Shown here one piece after another: positions 44,205-44,386 of a stretch of DNA of 44,386 nucleotides; the first letter of the stretch is position 1, and the number at the start of each line of letters is the position of its first letter. The translations under genes and the position numbers were made by a program. The notes under the pieces are model-generated. The model had not been told where the DNA came from and searched no databases. It saw only the letters and a program-made list of their open reading frames with translations. Source of the stretch: Parafilimonas sp. (GTDB lineage: Bacteria; Bacteroidota; Bacteroidia; Chitinophagales; Chitinophagaceae); NCBI GenBank assembly GCA_017856455.1, contig JAFMEZ010000013.1, positions 1 through 44,386 on the forward strand, written 5' to 3'.

Positions 44205-44386
44205 TTATTTACCACCGTCCCACCATACTTTAGTCATAAATAGATCTCCACCCATTCTATCAGCCGCAGCTTTATAGTTAGCAGGGTTAGAGCTGATTTC
44301 ATTTTCCCAATATTTCAAACGACGAGGAATCTCATTTGCTTCCCATCTGTTTGGATCTTTAGTAGGAGTAAGCGCAGGGTAGCCAG
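44205..44386 (-). CDS. SusD/RagB family protein, C-terminal end (partial)
   Basis: Only the last 59 residues are in the window; the gene continues past the right edge. They read GYPALTP...NRWEANEIPRRLKYWENEI...NYKAAADRMGGDLFMTKVWWDGGK. RWE--EIPRRLKYW followed by KVWWD at the very end is the usual SusD/RagB C-terminus, an outer-membrane lipoprotein that binds glycan or peptide ligands for a SusC transporter. SusC would be expected just outside the window. Confidence 0.85.
   Translation of the reverse strand, partial: GYPALTPTKDPNRWEANEIPRRLKYWENEISSNPANYKAAADRMGGDLFMTKVWWDGGK

Noticed and set aside
1-44386. CRISPR arrays, tRNA/rRNA genes, insertion sequences, prophage or integrase
   Set aside because: Reading both strands, I found no regular spaced repeats, cloverleaf-like gene, transposase or phage protein; gaps between genes are too short for most of these.

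Overview
The window is AT-rich, densely packed chromosomal DNA from a member of the Bacteroidota. It most resembles a Chitinophagaceae-like freshwater lineage, but that rank is inference. The evidence is Bacteroidota-type exported proteins ending in -xAQ signal peptides, a SusD/RagB C-terminus at the right edge, a CRTAC/VCBS protein, S9 peptidases with PD40 propellers, and seven exact matches to the Bacteroidota -7 promoter element TAnnTTTG close upstream of start codons. I see no rRNA, tRNA, CRISPR array, insertion sequence or phage gene.

Layout. (1) 1-6.4 kb: exported degradative enzymes, namely an amidohydrolase, a 1021-aa BNR/sortilin-type propeller and an S9 peptidase. (2) 6.5-9.5 kb: a copper module with a multicopper oxidase that carries a CopB-like C-terminal extension, convergent with a His-rich PepSY membrane protein. 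A 10-bp hairpin covers the oxidase start. (3) 9.5-15.6 kb: a flavin-dependent LLM oxidoreductase, a two-subunit Tat-exported molybdenum hydroxylase, an exported dienelactone-hydrolase-like protein, a TauE/SafE permease and a GNAT. (4) 15.6-19.5 kb: a GT39 membrane glycosyltransferase, a DPM-like GT2 and a TPR membrane protein. (5) 19.6-23.9 kb: a sorbosone-dehydrogenase/PKD/cytochrome c/CBM fusion and an M20 peptidase.

(6) 23.9-26.8 kb is the light-driven module: a proton-pumping rhodopsin (D87/T91/E98, retinal lysine K225) followed by blh, the beta-carotene dioxygenase that makes its retinal. The rhodopsin has methionine at the green-tuning position and a glycine at the site that opens the carotenoid-antenna window in xanthorhodopsin. 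The 67-nt gap before blh holds a promoter-like element and a strong intrinsic terminator ending 3 nt before the blh start. The 340-bp region upstream of the rhodopsin has an imperfect direct repeat of about 36 bp flanking a 17-bp palindrome. DoxX and DUF2141 genes follow.

(7) 26.8-32.7 kb: M20 hydrolase, hotdog thioesterase, DUF1338, YdeI-like protein and a second S9 peptidase. (8) 32.8-36.5 kb: two GT2 enzymes, an FkbM methyltransferase, a GNAT and a bicupin. (9) 36.5-39.5 kb: divergent GH20-like and GH9 glycosidases. (10) 39.5-44.4 kb: SusD (partial), a CRTAC/VCBS/ASPIC protein and a vanadium-haloperoxidase/PAP2 enzyme, all on the minus strand. Transcription switches strand often, and seven convergent gene pairs end with no spacer or overlap by up to 12 bp.

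The most interesting parts are the regulatory architecture of the rhodopsin-blh module, the possible antenna-binding rhodopsin, the hairpin-capped multicopper oxidase fusion, and the SusD-CRTAC-haloperoxidase set.
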